Part shown: in pieces, positions 44,433 through 53,031 of the stretch
Layout of the letters: every line of letters starts with the position of its first letter
Numbering within the stretch: position 1 is the first letter of the stretch
From: Duganella alba
Lineage (GTDB): Bacteria; Pseudomonadota; Gammaproteobacteria; Burkholderiales; Burkholderiaceae_D
Assembly (NCBI RefSeq): GCF_009674495.1
Contig: NZ_WKJN01000024.1
Location: 35,717-99,716, forward strand
Length of the DNA: 64,000 bases
Reading direction: 5' to 3'
Notes under the pieces: model-generated
Told to the model about the DNA's origin: nothing
Database searches by the model: none
Seen by the model: the letters and a program-made list of their open reading frames with translations, nothing else
Made by a program: the position numbers and the translations under genes

Positions 44433-44762
44433 ACAATTCCTGTTGGTGTCATGGGCGCCCCACCGTCAGCGCGCGAACGCACGAACGCGCACCGCATGCG
44501 GGCAGCGTCGTTTTTCACTGAGTGGGAAGGTGTTCGGCGTCAGGCCGGCTCAAGGAGGCCGCTACTGATGCACGAGGGCACAAGGCTGGGGTGCCATACG
44601 AAAGAACTTATTCGGACCCATGAACTTTATACTGCATTAAAGCAACTGTCGATACCTTAAAGCAATATACCGAAAGATTCTCTCCAAAGATCACATTTTA
44701 GGATAGGTGATTGATAACTTCAATATCTGGAAGGTAATGTTTTTATTGCCGTTTACGCCATC
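44433..44762. other. 330-bp intergenic region with direct repeats and candidate minus-strand promoter
   Basis: No convincing gene. Contains TTAAAGCAA twice (44637-44645 and 44657-44665), exactly 20 bp apart, and a minus-strand TATAAA (44631-44626) just downstream of them; no good -35 element, as in activator-dependent promoters. It would transcribe the barrel/PstS-like/GGDEF-EAL operon with a leader of about 185 nt. Confidence 0.5.
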
Positions 44763-47567
44763 TTAGGTCTGCGCTAACGCGCTGATCAGCTTGTCCAGGC
44801 TGTAGGGCTTTAACAGGAATTGGGCACGCTCCAGCGGCGCGCTCGGATGCTGGCCGCTGGCGTAGATGATGCGCAGCGCCGGCTGCGCGGCGCGCGCCTG
44901 CGCCGCCAGCACTTCGCCGGACATGTCGGGCAGCGAAATATCCGTCAGCATGATGTCGACGGCATGCTGTTGCAGCAGCGCCAGCGCGGTGGCGGCGTCG
45001 CCGGCGGGGAACACCGTGTGGCCCAGCAGTTCCAGCAACTCGGCGGTGGTTTCGCACAGTTCCGGCTCGTCCTCCACCAGCAGGATGCGCGCGGAACCCG
45101 GCTGCGCCGCTGCCGGCCCGGCCTGCATGGCTTGCGCGTCGCTGGCCGTCTGCACGTGCTGCTGGCGGTTGCCCAGCACGTGGCGCACCTTGCGCGCCAG
45201 CGCCTCGCGCGTGTACGGTTTGCCCAGCAGGTCGACACCCGCATCCAGCCGTCCGCCGTGGACGATTGCGTTTTCGGTGTAGCCGGAGGTGAACAGCACC
45301 GCCATGCCGGGCTGCCGTTCGCGCGCCTTGCGCGCCAGATCCGGGCTGCGCAGAGGCCCCGGCATCACCACGTCGGTAAACAGCAGGTCGATCTGCATGC
45401 CGCTGTCGATGATGCTGAGGGCACTGGCGGCGTCGTTCGCCTTCAGCACCTGGTAACCGAGTTCGCTGAGCAGCTCGACCACGGTGGCGCGTACGCCCTC
45501 GTCGTCTTCCGCCACCAGGATGGTCTCCTTGCCGCCGACCACGGCGCGCGCTTCCGGCTGCGGCAGCGCATCCTCGACGTCGGTGGAACGCGGCAGGTAC
45601 AGCTTGACGCAGGTGCCGTTACCCGGCTCGCTGTAGATCTTGACGTGGCCGCCGGACTGGCGCGCAAAGCCATACACCATCGACAGCCCCAGGCCGCTGC
45701 CCTTGCCTTCCGGCTTGGTCGAGAAGAACGGATCGAAGGCCTGCGCCATCACTTCCGGCGTCATGCCGCTGCCGGTGTCGCTGACGGCGATCATCACGTA
45801 CTGGCCGGCCTGCAGCTCGGGATGGGCGCTGGCGTAAGCGTCGTCCAGGTAGGCGTTGCCCACTTCGATGGTCAGCTGGCCGGCGCCGTTCATCGCATCG
45901 CGGGCGTTGATGCACAGGTTGAGGACCGCGTTTTCCACCTGCGCGGTATCGACCAGGGTATTCCACAAGCCGCCGGAAATGACCGTCTCCACCTCGATCT
46001 CTTCGCCCAGACTGCGGCGCAGCATGTCTTCCATGCCGGTGATGAAGCGGCCGATCTTGACCACGCGCGGATCGAGCGCCTGGCGGCGGCCGAACGCCAG
46101 CAGGTAGCTGGCCAGCTTGGCGCCGCGCGTGACGCCGGCCAGCGCGTTGTCCAGACGCCGCTCGGCGCGCGCATTGCCGCTGATATCGCCGGCCAGCAGC
46201 TGCAGATTGCCGGAGATGACCTGCAGCAGGTTGTTGAAGTCATGCGCCACGCCGCCGGTCAGCTTGCCGATCGCTTCCATCTTCTGCGACTGCTGCAAGG
46301 CCGCCGCCGTGCGCCGCATCTCCTCCGCCGCCGCCCGTTCGGCGGTGATGTCGCGGCCCACCGCGTGGACGTAGCGCGAATCCGGCGCCGCCGTCCACGA
46401 CAGGATGGCGTAGCCGCCGCCCTTGCGCCGCGTGCGGTTCTCGAACTTGAAGGTGGTGGCGCCGCCGGCCAGCGCCGCCATCTCCAGTTGCGACGCTTCC
46501 AGGTCGTCCGGATGAATCAGCGTGTACAGCGAGGTGCCCACCACCTCGGAAGTTTCCCAGCCCAGCAGCCGTGTAAAGGCCGGATTGATGGCGGTGATCC
46601 AGCCTTCCAGTTCCGCCACCAGCATCACATCGGTGGAGTACTGCCACATGCGGTCGCGCTCCGCCGTGCGCGCATTGACCTGCTGCTGCAACATGGCGGT
46701 GGTGGACTTCTGGTCCTGGATGTCGGTGTTGGTGCCGACCCAGCGCTGCACCACGCCATGCTCGTCGAAGATGGGCAAGGCGCGCACCAGGTGCCAGCGC
46801 CAGGCGCCGTCGGCGCGGCGGATGCGGAATTCGGTTTCATAGGTCTGTCCGGCGGCGACGGCGGCGAACCACAGCGGCGAGGACGCCTCGCGGTCGCCTT
46901 CGTGCACCAGCTCGCGCCAGCGGTCGCGGTCCAGCTCTCCGGCCGGCGTGCCGGTGTAGCGGTAGACCTGCTCGTTGAACCAGTCAACGATGCCGTCGGC
47001 GCCGGAGGTCCACACCTGGCTGGGCATGGCCTGCGCCAGCGTGCGGAAAGTGTTTTCGCTGGCGCGCAGCCGGTCGCTTTCGTCGCGCAGCGCCAGTTCC
47101 GCCTTGACCTTGCCCGAGGTCTCGATGACGATCGCCATCACGCCCACCGGCGTGCCTTCTTCATTCAGGATCGGCGAGTAGTCGAGGTTCATCCACACCT
47201 GTTCCGGCTTGCCGGTGCGGTGCAGCGTCAGTTCCTGATCCACATAGGCCAGCGTGCCGCCGGCCAGGCCGACTTTCAACACGTTGTCGTTGAAGTCCGC
47301 CACCTCCGGCCAGCCCTCGCGCACATTGGAGCCGAGCAGCGTCGGATGGCGGCCGCCGGCAAAGACCGAATAGGCGTCGTTATAGATCATCACCCCCGGC
47401 TCGTCCCACAGCGTGACGATCGGCACCGGCGACCGCAGCACCAGCGCCACCGTGGTTTGCAGCGATTGCGGCCAGCCGGATATCGGCCCCAGCGCGGTCT
47501 TACTCCAGTCGTAGGCAGCGATGATGTGTGCGAGTTGGCCGCCGCCTTGCAGGAATGGATAGTTCAC
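44763..47567 (-). CDS. Large hybrid sensor kinase (3x PAS-HisKA-HATPase-REC-REC)
   Basis: 934 residues from the GTG at 47567. I prefer it because a -10 box (TATAAT, 47601-47596) lies upstream; an ORF extension to 47633 would begin before that promoter. PAS-like start YDWSKTALGPISGWPQSLQT, two more PAS domains (about 170-290, 310-430), HisKA H-box LTGGVAHDFNNLLQVISGNL, HATPase with GKGSGLGLSMVYGFARQSGG, then two receivers (LLFTDVVMPGP; IMLTDISLPDMSG). Cytosolic. It is the intact form of the layout seen shortened in 16717-17538. Confidence 0.9.
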   Translation of the reverse strand: MNYPFLQGGGQLAHIIAAYDWSKTALGPISGWPQSLQTTVALVLRSPVPIVTLWDEPGVMIYNDAYSVFAGGRHPTLLGSNVREGWPEVADFNDNVLKVGLAGGTLAYVDQELTLHRTGKPEQVWMNLDYSPILNEEGTPVGVMAIVIETSGKVKAELALRDESDRLRASENTFRTLAQAMPSQVWTSGADGIVDWFNEQVYRYTGTPAGELDRDRWRELVHEGDREASSPLWFAAVAAGQTYETEFRIRRADGAWRWHLVRALPIFDEHGVVQRWVGTNTDIQDQKSTTAMLQQQVNARTAERDRMWQYSTDVMLVAELEGWITAINPAFTRLLGWETSEVVGTSLYTLIHPDDLEASQLEMAALAGGATTFKFENRTRRKGGGYAILSWTAAPDSRYVHAVGRDITAERAAAEEMRRTAAALQQSQKMEAIGKLTGGVAHDFNNLLQVISGNLQLLAGDISGNARAERRLDNALAGVTRGAKLASYLLAFGRRQALDPRVVKIGRFITGMEDMLRRSLGEEIEVETVISGGLWNTLVDTAQVENAVLNLCINARDAMNGAGQLTIEVGNAYLDDAYASAHPELQAGQYVMIAVSDTGSGMTPEVMAQAFDPFFSTKPEGKGSGLGLSMVYGFARQSGGHVKIYSEPGNGTCVKLYLPRSTDVEDALPQPEARAVVGGKETILVAEDDEGVRATVVELLSELGYQVLKANDAASALSIIDSGMQIDLLFTDVVMPGPLRSPDLARKARERQPGMAVLFTSGYTENAIVHGGRLDAGVDLLGKPYTREALARKVRHVLGNRQQHVQTASDAQAMQAGPAAAQPGSARILLVEDEPELCETTAELLELLGHTVFPAGDAATALALLQQHAVDIMLTDISLPDMSGEVLAAQARAAQPALRIIYASGQHPSAPLERAQFLLKPYSLDKLISALAQT

Positions 47568-47677
47568 GGGCAATGAAGGATGATAGGGTTGATGGATTAT
47601 AGCTTTGTCCTCTACACAAATTCCGCACACCACAGCAAACGTGCATTGCTTCGGGCATAAATTTCAGATAACATGGT

Positions 47678-47696
47678 GAGAATAGGAATCATTATC
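47678..47696. promoter_or_regulatory. Fur box
   Basis: 19-bp site matching the classical GATAATGATAATCATTATC consensus at 15 of 19 positions, 12 bp ahead of the fur start codon. Implies autoregulation, and possibly iron effect on the divergent kinase gene. Confidence 0.85.
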
Positions 47697-47708
47697 ATAT
47701 AGAGACAC

Positions 47709-48161
47709 ATGGATATCCCTCAAGAGCTGCGCAAACTCGGCCTGAAAGCCACCCTGCCCCGACTACGCATCCTGCAGCTGTTCCAGGAATCGAAGAGCAA
47801 GCACCTGAGCGCGGACGACGTCTACCGCCTGCTGCACGACGAAAATATCGACATGGGCCTGGCCACGGTGTACCGCGTGCTGATGCAGTTTGCCGACGCC
47901 GGCATCCTGATCCGCCGCCATTTCGAGTCGGTGGCGTCGGTGTTCGAGCTGAATGAAGGCAGCCATCACGACCACCTGATCTGCACCAACTGCGGCCGCA
48001 TGGAGGAATTCCTCGACGCCGAAATCGAACAGCGCCAGGAAGCCGTGGCGGCAGAGCGCAACTTCGTGCTGCACGAGCATTCGCTGTCGCTGTACGGCTT
48101 TTGCGGCGACTGCGCCGCCAACATCAAGCCGATGGCTGGGAAGAAGCTGCGGCGCGCTTGA
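47709..48161 (+). CDS. fur: Ferric uptake regulator Fur
   Basis: 150 residues. DNA-binding start QELRKLGLKATLPRLRILQL and DDVYRLLHDENIDMGLATVY RVL; metal-binding motif EGSHHDHLICTNCGRMEEFL, with a C-terminal Cys pair (YGFCGDCAAN) for structural zinc. With ferrous iron it represses iron-uptake genes. The promoter carries a Fur box. Its 3' end overlaps the convergent LysR gene by 38 bp. Confidence 0.97.
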   Translation: MDIPQELRKLGLKATLPRLRILQLFQESKSKHLSADDVYRLLHDENIDMGLATVYRVLMQFADAGILIRRHFESVASVFELNEGSHHDHLICTNCGRMEEFLDAEIEQRQEAVAAERNFVLHEHSLSLYGFCGDCAANIKPMAGKKLRRA

Positions 48162-49041
48162 ACAGGTCTTCGATAAAGTCGACGAAGACCTTGATCCGGG
48201 CGGCGCGCTGGTGCCGCTGCGGATACAGCACCGACACATCCGGCCCCGCCGCCTGCCACGGCTCCAGCAACGGCAGCAAGGCGCCGCTGCGCAGCGGCGC
48301 CGCCAGCGACACCGACAGGTGCTGGACGATGCCGCCGCCCTGCACCGCCATTTCAATCAGCGATTCCACGTGATCCATCGCCACCGCGCCGCGCGGCGTG
48401 GCAGTGAACGGCTGGCCGTCCTGCTGGAAGGCCCATGGCCGCAACTGGCGCGCCTTGGGGTACACGAAGTTCAGGCACGGCAGCCGGTCCAGGTCATCCG
48501 GATGCTGCGGCCGGCCATGACGGGCGATGAAATCCGGCGCGGCGCAGCAGATATAGCGGTTCTGGAAGATGCGGCGGCCGATCAGCGAGGAATCCGACAG
48601 TTCGCCGATGCGCAGCATCACGTCCACGCCTTCGTCGACCATGTCGATCAGGCGGTCGCTGGCCGTCAGCCGCACGCTCAGTTCCGGATAGGCCGCCAGA
48701 AAACTCGGCAGCGCCGGCGCCACGTAAAGCCGCAACAGGATGCCGGGCATGTCGACGCGCAGGCTGCCGCGCGGCTCGTGCAGCGAATCGCTCATGCCCG
48801 CCTCCAGCTCGTCCATGTCGGCCAGCAGACGGCGCGCCTGTTCGATGCAGCGGCGGCCATCGTCGGTCAGCGACATGCTGCGCGTGGTGCGGTTCAGCAG
48901 CTTGACGCCGAAGTGCGCTTCCAGCACGCCGATTTGATGCGTGACCGAGGACGTGGAAATCCCCAGCCGGGCCGCCGCGCGGCTGAAGCCTCCCGTATCG
49001 ACCACGGCGCAAAACACTTTCAGGGCATCCAACCTGTCCAT
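48124..49041 (-). CDS. LysR-family transcriptional regulator
   Basis: 305 residues. Winged helix MDRLDALKVFCAVVDTGGFS with recognition helix SSVTHQIGVLEAHFGVKLLN, and effector domain from about residue 90 (GSLRVDMPGILLRLYVAPAL). Same subgroup (CrgA-like) as the other two LysR proteins in the window. Divergent from the zinc-less MDR oxidoreductase gene at 49163, which it probably controls; an imperfect repeat CCCGA/TCGGG lies at 49057-49078 between them. Confidence 0.93.
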   Translation of the reverse strand: MDRLDALKVFCAVVDTGGFSRAAARLGISTSSVTHQIGVLEAHFGVKLLNRTTRSMSLTDDGRRCIEQARRLLADMDELEAGMSDSLHEPRGSLRVDMPGILLRLYVAPALPSFLAAYPELSVRLTASDRLIDMVDEGVDVMLRIGELSDSSLIGRRIFQNRYICCAAPDFIARHGRPQHPDDLDRLPCLNFVYPKARQLRPWAFQQDGQPFTATPRGAVAMDHVESLIEMAVQGGGIVQHLSVSLAAPLRSGALLPLLEPWQAAGPDVSVLYPQRHQRAARIKVFVDFIEDLFKRAAASSQPSA

Positions 49042-49162
49042 CGCACTCTCCTTTAGCCCGATTATTCACGATTTCGGGATACTGCGTCCCCGCTTGCCCG
49101 GTTTTTCTTCGGGCGCCGCTGCCGCAGAATGGCTCCATCAACCTACTTCGGGAGTCATCACC

Positions 49163-50137
49163 ATGCAAGCCATCGTACTCGTCGCCTTTGGCGCACCGCT
49201 TACCCAACAGGATATCGCACGACCCGCCGCCGGTCCCGGCCAGGTGCTGGTGCGTGTGCACGCCAGCGGCGTCAATCCGCTCGACACCAAGATCGCCGCC
49301 GGCCAGGCCGGCCATGCGCAGGCCGCGCTGCCTGCGGTGCTGGGCATCGACATAGCCGGCGTGGTGGACAGCGTGGGCGCGGATGTTGCGGGCTTCGCGC
49401 CCGGCGACCGGGTCTACGGCATGACCGGCGGCGTTGGCGGCGTGGCCGGTTCGCTGTCGGAATACGTGGCGGTCGATGCACGCCTGCTGGCGCACATGCC
49501 GGCCAAGCTGTCGATGCGCGAAGCCGCCGCGCTGCCGCTGATCTTCATCACCGCCTGGGAAGGGCTGGTCGACCGCGCGCACGTCGGCGCCGGCAAGACG
49601 GTGCTGGTGCAAGGCGGCGCCGGTGGCGTCGGCCACATGGCGGTGCAGCTGGCGGTGGCGCTGGGCGCGCAGGTGTCGGCCACCGGCAGCGCCGACCAGC
49701 GCGCCGCCATCGAAGGCATGGGCGCGACCTTCATCGACCGCAACGTGCCGGTGGAAGAATATGCCGGCGAAGGCTTCGACATCGTCTACGACACGGTCGG
49801 CGGCGCGGTGCTGGACGCGTCGTTCCGCGCCGCGCGCCGCTATCACGGCCACGTGGTGAGCTGCCTCGGCTGGGGCACGCATGCGCTGGCGCCGCTGTCG
49901 TTCCGCGCCGCCACCTACTCCGGCGTGTTCACGCTGCTGCCGCTGCTGAGCGGCGAAGGCCGCGCCCACCACGGCGACATCATGCGCGAAGCCAGCGCGC
50001 TGGTGGCGGCCGGCAAACTGAAAGTGCTGCTGGACGCGACCCGCTACATGCTGTCCGCCGACAGCGTCAGCGCCGCCCACCGCGCACTGACGGAGCGCAC
50101 GGCCAGCGGCAAGGTGGTGGTCGAGCTTATGGAATAA
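49163..50137 (+). CDS. Quinone oxidoreductase-type MDR family dehydrogenase
   Basis: 324 residues from the ATG at 49163. MDR superfamily: N-terminal GroES-like fold (GQVLVRVHASGVNPLDTKIA), then NADPH site VLVQGGAGGVGHMAVQLAVA. The Cys/His zinc ligands of alcohol dehydrogenases are missing, as in QOR/zeta-crystallin. Probable NADPH-dependent reduction of quinones or enones. Divergent LysR gene. The open frame continues upstream to 48941, but that part lies antisense to the LysR gene. Confidence 0.9.
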   Translation: MQAIVLVAFGAPLTQQDIARPAAGPGQVLVRVHASGVNPLDTKIAAGQAGHAQAALPAVLGIDIAGVVDSVGADVAGFAPGDRVYGMTGGVGGVAGSLSEYVAVDARLLAHMPAKLSMREAAALPLIFITAWEGLVDRAHVGAGKTVLVQGGAGGVGHMAVQLAVALGAQVSATGSADQRAAIEGMGATFIDRNVPVEEYAGEGFDIVYDTVGGAVLDASFRAARRYHGHVVSCLGWGTHALAPLSFRAATYSGVFTLLPLLSGEGRAHHGDIMREASALVAAGKLKVLLDATRYMLSADSVSAAHRALTERTASGKVVVELME

Positions 50138-50774
50138 GCGTGTCCGCCTCGCCGAACGACGCCGGCGGCGCGAACAGCATGCCCGGATTGGCGAACATCT
50201 TCACAGGCCTGGACTTGTCGTCCTTGATGAAGCCGAACTGGCCCGGATCGTAACGGAACTCGCCGGCGCGGTTGACGATGGAGATACCGCCCGCGCTGAC
50301 ATGCACGTGCAGGCCCGGCTCCAGGCCGGACGAAGGCGCGGTCAGGTATTCCAGGAAGAAGGTGGTGCCACGGATGCCGATGGTGGCGCTGGGCGTCTTC
50401 AGCGCGAACTTCTCCTTGCTGCGCTTGCCCAGCAAGCCGGTCACCGAACGCAGCCCACCCTTCACCAGCGTGAAGGCGGCGCGGTCGCTTTCCGGCTTGG
50501 CGCTGTCGAACGAAAACTGGTTGACCACCACCGTGGTTTCCGGCTTCAGCGTCAACTCGCTGTTATCGATGAAGCGCACCAGCGCATAGGCGCCGGCCGC
50601 GGTGACCAGCGTATCGCCGCTCTCCACCTCCGACTTCGCCTGCAAGGCTTTCACTGCGCCAGACGGCGAACGCGCGCTCATCGCGCCGCTCACCTGCACC
50701 ACCACGCCCGCCACCTGCGCCGCCATGGCGCAGGTAGCAGCGACCCACAGCAGCAACGCCACCAGTATTCGCAT
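50127..50774 (-). CDS. FecR-domain periplasmic protein
   Basis: 215 residues from the ATG at 50774, giving signal peptide MRILVALLLWVAATCAMA. FecR domain at about 20-130: VESGDTLVTAAGAYALVRFI, LTLKPETTVVVNQFSF and KTPSATIGIRGTTFFLEYL. No FecI sigma factor or TonB receptor is nearby, so it is one of the stand-alone FecR proteins, whose role is unclear. The 3' end overlaps the convergent oxidoreductase gene by 11 bp. Confidence 0.88.
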   Translation of the reverse strand: MRILVALLLWVAATCAMAAQVAGVVVQVSGAMSARSPSGAVKALQAKSEVESGDTLVTAAGAYALVRFIDNSELTLKPETTVVVNQFSFDSAKPESDRAAFTLVKGGLRSVTGLLGKRSKEKFALKTPSATIGIRGTTFFLEYLTAPSSGLEPGLHVHVSAGGISIVNRAGEFRYDPGQFGFIKDDKSRPVKMFANPGMLFAPPASFGEADTLIP

Positions 50775-50806
50775 GCGACACCCGTACAAAATATGAACAG
50801 GCGGTT

Positions 50807-51913
50807 TTATACCATGGATGCCGGCTCATGGAACGGATAATCGGTGTAGCCCACTTCCGTGCCGCCGAAGAAGCTCGGACGGTCGTAGTCGTTCAGCGGC
50901 CAGCCGTTGCGCAGGCGCTCCGGCAGGTCCGGATTGGCGATGAAGTGGCGGCCGAATGCCACCAGGTCGGCATCGCCCGCTTGCAGGATCGCTTCGGCGG
51001 ACGCGCCATCAAAGCCGCCAGCGGCGATGATGGTGCCGGCGTAATGCTTGCGGATCAGTTGCGCGGCCACCGGCGCCTGGTTCTTGCTCTCATCCTCGAT
51101 ATTGCCGGCGATGCGCGGCTCGATCAGGTGCAGGTAGGCCAGCTTCAGGGCCGCCAGCTGCTGCGCCACATAGTTGAACAGGCCTTCCGGATCACGGTCC
51201 GACATATCGCCCCAGTTGCCGCTTGGCCCGATACGCACCGCCACCTTGTCGCTGCCCCAGACCGAAATGACGGCACGGGTGGCGTCCAGCAGGAAGCGCG
51301 CGCGGTTCTCGAAGGAGCCGCCGTAGATATCGGTGCGCTTGTTGCTGCCATCCTGCAGGAACTGGTCGAACAGATAACCATTGGCCGCGTGCAGTTCGAC
51401 GCCGTCGAAGCCGGCCTCCTTGCCGCGTGCCGCCGCCTGCCGGAAGCTCTCCACCAGCCCCTCGATTTCAGGAATGGTCAGCGCGCGGTTGGGCGTGTTG
51501 GCCACCCAGCCTTCGCTGGTGTAGGCCACGCCGCCGTGCGGCACTTCCGACGGACCGACCGGAACGCTGCCGGCGGGCTGCACGTCCTTGTTGGACTGGC
51601 GGCCGGCGTGGTACAGCTGCAGGAAGATCTTGCCGCCCTTGGCGTGCACGGCGTCGGTGACCTGCTTCCAGCCGGCGATCTGGCTGTCGTCATACAGGCC
51701 AGGCGCGCCAAGGTAGCCATTGCCGTTTTCAGCGGCGATGGTCGCCTCGCCGATCAGCAAACCGCCCGGCGAGGTGCGCTGGGCATAATATTCCGCCATC
51801 AGCGCGCCAGGGCGGGCGCCGGCTTCGGCGCGCATGCGGGTCAGCGGCGCCAGCACCACGCGGTGATTGAAAGTGTAACGACCTAAGGTAACTGCGGACA
51901 TCAGCTTGTTCAT
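50807..51913 (-). CDS. nemA: Old yellow enzyme family alkene reductase (NemA-like)
   Basis: 368 residues from the ATG at 51913. FMN-binding TIM barrel: MSAVTLGRYTFNHRVVLAPL, GGKIFLQLYHAGRQSN, and catalytic His/Asn in VELHAANGYLFDQFLQDGSN, ending FFGGTEVGYTDYPF as in N-ethylmaleimide reductase. It reduces activated alkenes, nitro esters and similar electrophiles with NADPH. Divergent from the LysR gene at 52039, with a palindrome between, so likely induced by electrophiles through that regulator. Confidence 0.93.
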   Translation of the reverse strand: MNKLMSAVTLGRYTFNHRVVLAPLTRMRAEAGARPGALMAEYYAQRTSPGGLLIGEATIAAENGNGYLGAPGLYDDSQIAGWKQVTDAVHAKGGKIFLQLYHAGRQSNKDVQPAGSVPVGPSEVPHGGVAYTSEGWVANTPNRALTIPEIEGLVESFRQAAARGKEAGFDGVELHAANGYLFDQFLQDGSNKRTDIYGGSFENRARFLLDATRAVISVWGSDKVAVRIGPSGNWGDMSDRDPEGLFNYVAQQLAALKLAYLHLIEPRIAGNIEDESKNQAPVAAQLIRKHYAGTIIAAGGFDGASAEAILQAGDADLVAFGRHFIANPDLPERLRNGWPLNDYDRPSFFGGTEVGYTDYPFHEPASMV

Positions 51914-51976
51914 GATTGGCTCCAATGGGATTGCGATGGAGGGAATATACGGATCGGCCGATTGAAGATAAATAGG

Positions 51977-51990
51977 CTTGCATTCGCAAG
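51977..51990. promoter_or_regulatory. Candidate LysR operator between nemA and lysR
   Basis: Perfect repeat CTTGC-ATTC-GCAAG (51977-51990) in the 125-bp divergent region; a second palindrome, ATCGGCCGAT, lies at 51953-51962. Confidence 0.5.
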
Positions 51991-52038
51991 ATATCGGACA
52001 GATACTTCCGCAATCACATCAGCATGGAGGGGAACCGG

Positions 52039-52923
52039 ATGGACAGCCTGAGCGGAATTTCGATGTTCGTCACCGCGGCCGAGATGCGCAGCTTTACCAG
52101 GGCCGCCGCCCATTTCGGCGTTTCATCATCCGCCGTCGGCAAAAGCATCGCCCGCATGGAGGAACGGCTGAACGTGCGCCTGTTCCATCGCAGCACCCGC
52201 AGCATCACGCTGACCGCCGAGGGCCAACTGTTCCTGGAGCGCTGCCGCCGCATCCTCAGCGAGGTGGAAGCAGCCGAAGCGGAACTGTCCGAACTGTCGG
52301 GCACACCCAGCGGACGCCTGCGTGTCAGCGCGCCCCAGCTGACCGGGCTGCTGATGCCGACGCTGACCGGTTTCATGCGCCGCTATCCCGACATCGCGCT
52401 GGACATCGACCTGTCAGACCGCATGGTCGACATCATCGAGGAAGGCTTTGACGCCGTCATCCGCACCGGCGCCCAGAGCGATTCGCGGCTGGCGTCGCGC
52501 CGCATCGGCTCGTGCAAGCAGGTCGTGGTGGTGGCGGCCAGCTACCTCAAGCAGCACGGCACGCCGTCGCATCCGTCCGAGCTGGCGCAACATGCCTGCC
52601 TGCTGCATAAATTCCCGGCCACCGGCCGCATCGAACGCTGGCCGTTCAGGCTGGCAGAAGGCGTCGCCGATCCGGTGCTGAAGGAGCGCATGACCTGCAC
52701 CACCATCGAGGCCATCACCTATGCGCTGCTGGAGGGCGAAGGCATCGCCTTCCTGCCCACCTTCATCGTCGAGGATGAGCTGAAGACCGGCCGCCTGCAA
52801 ATCATCCTGGAAGACTATATGGACCAGACGGTGACCTTCTCCATGCTGTGGCCGGCCAGCCGCCACGCCTCGCCCAAGCTGCGCGCCTTCATCGACTACG
52901 TGGTGGCCAACATGCGCATTTAG
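52039..52923 (+). CDS. LysR-family regulator, probable nemA regulator
   Basis: 294 residues from the ATG at 52039, with GGAGGGG eight bases upstream. Helix-turn-helix FTRAAAHFGVSSSAVGKSIA, followed by ERLNVRLFHRSTRSITLTAE; effector domain from about 90 (GRLRVSAPQLTGLLMPTLTG). Divergent from nemA; this regulator/reductase pairing is common in proteobacteria and suggests that it responds to electrophilic or quinone-type compounds. Confidence 0.93.
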   Translation: MDSLSGISMFVTAAEMRSFTRAAAHFGVSSSAVGKSIARMEERLNVRLFHRSTRSITLTAEGQLFLERCRRILSEVEAAEAELSELSGTPSGRLRVSAPQLTGLLMPTLTGFMRRYPDIALDIDLSDRMVDIIEEGFDAVIRTGAQSDSRLASRRIGSCKQVVVVAASYLKQHGTPSHPSELAQHACLLHKFPATGRIERWPFRLAEGVADPVLKERMTCTTIEAITYALLEGEGIAFLPTFIVEDELKTGRLQIILEDYMDQTVTFSMLWPASRHASPKLRAFIDYVVANMRI

Positions 52924-53031
52924 GTTAATTCAGGACATCCAGCTCCGATAAGTTCGGAACTACATCCTCTTTATTCCGCAAAGCGCGGGCTGCACACTGT
53001 ATTCCTCTCACTTTTGACGTAAAGAGGAACC

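Noticed and set aside
43212..44660. 482-codon plus-strand frame opposite the beta-barrel gene
   Set aside because: Shadow frame; the minus-strand product has a signal peptide and the terminal Phe of outer-membrane barrels.
48941..49162. N-terminal extension of the quinone oxidoreductase
   Set aside because: It would be antisense to the LysR gene start, and the MDR fold begins exactly at the ATG at 49163.
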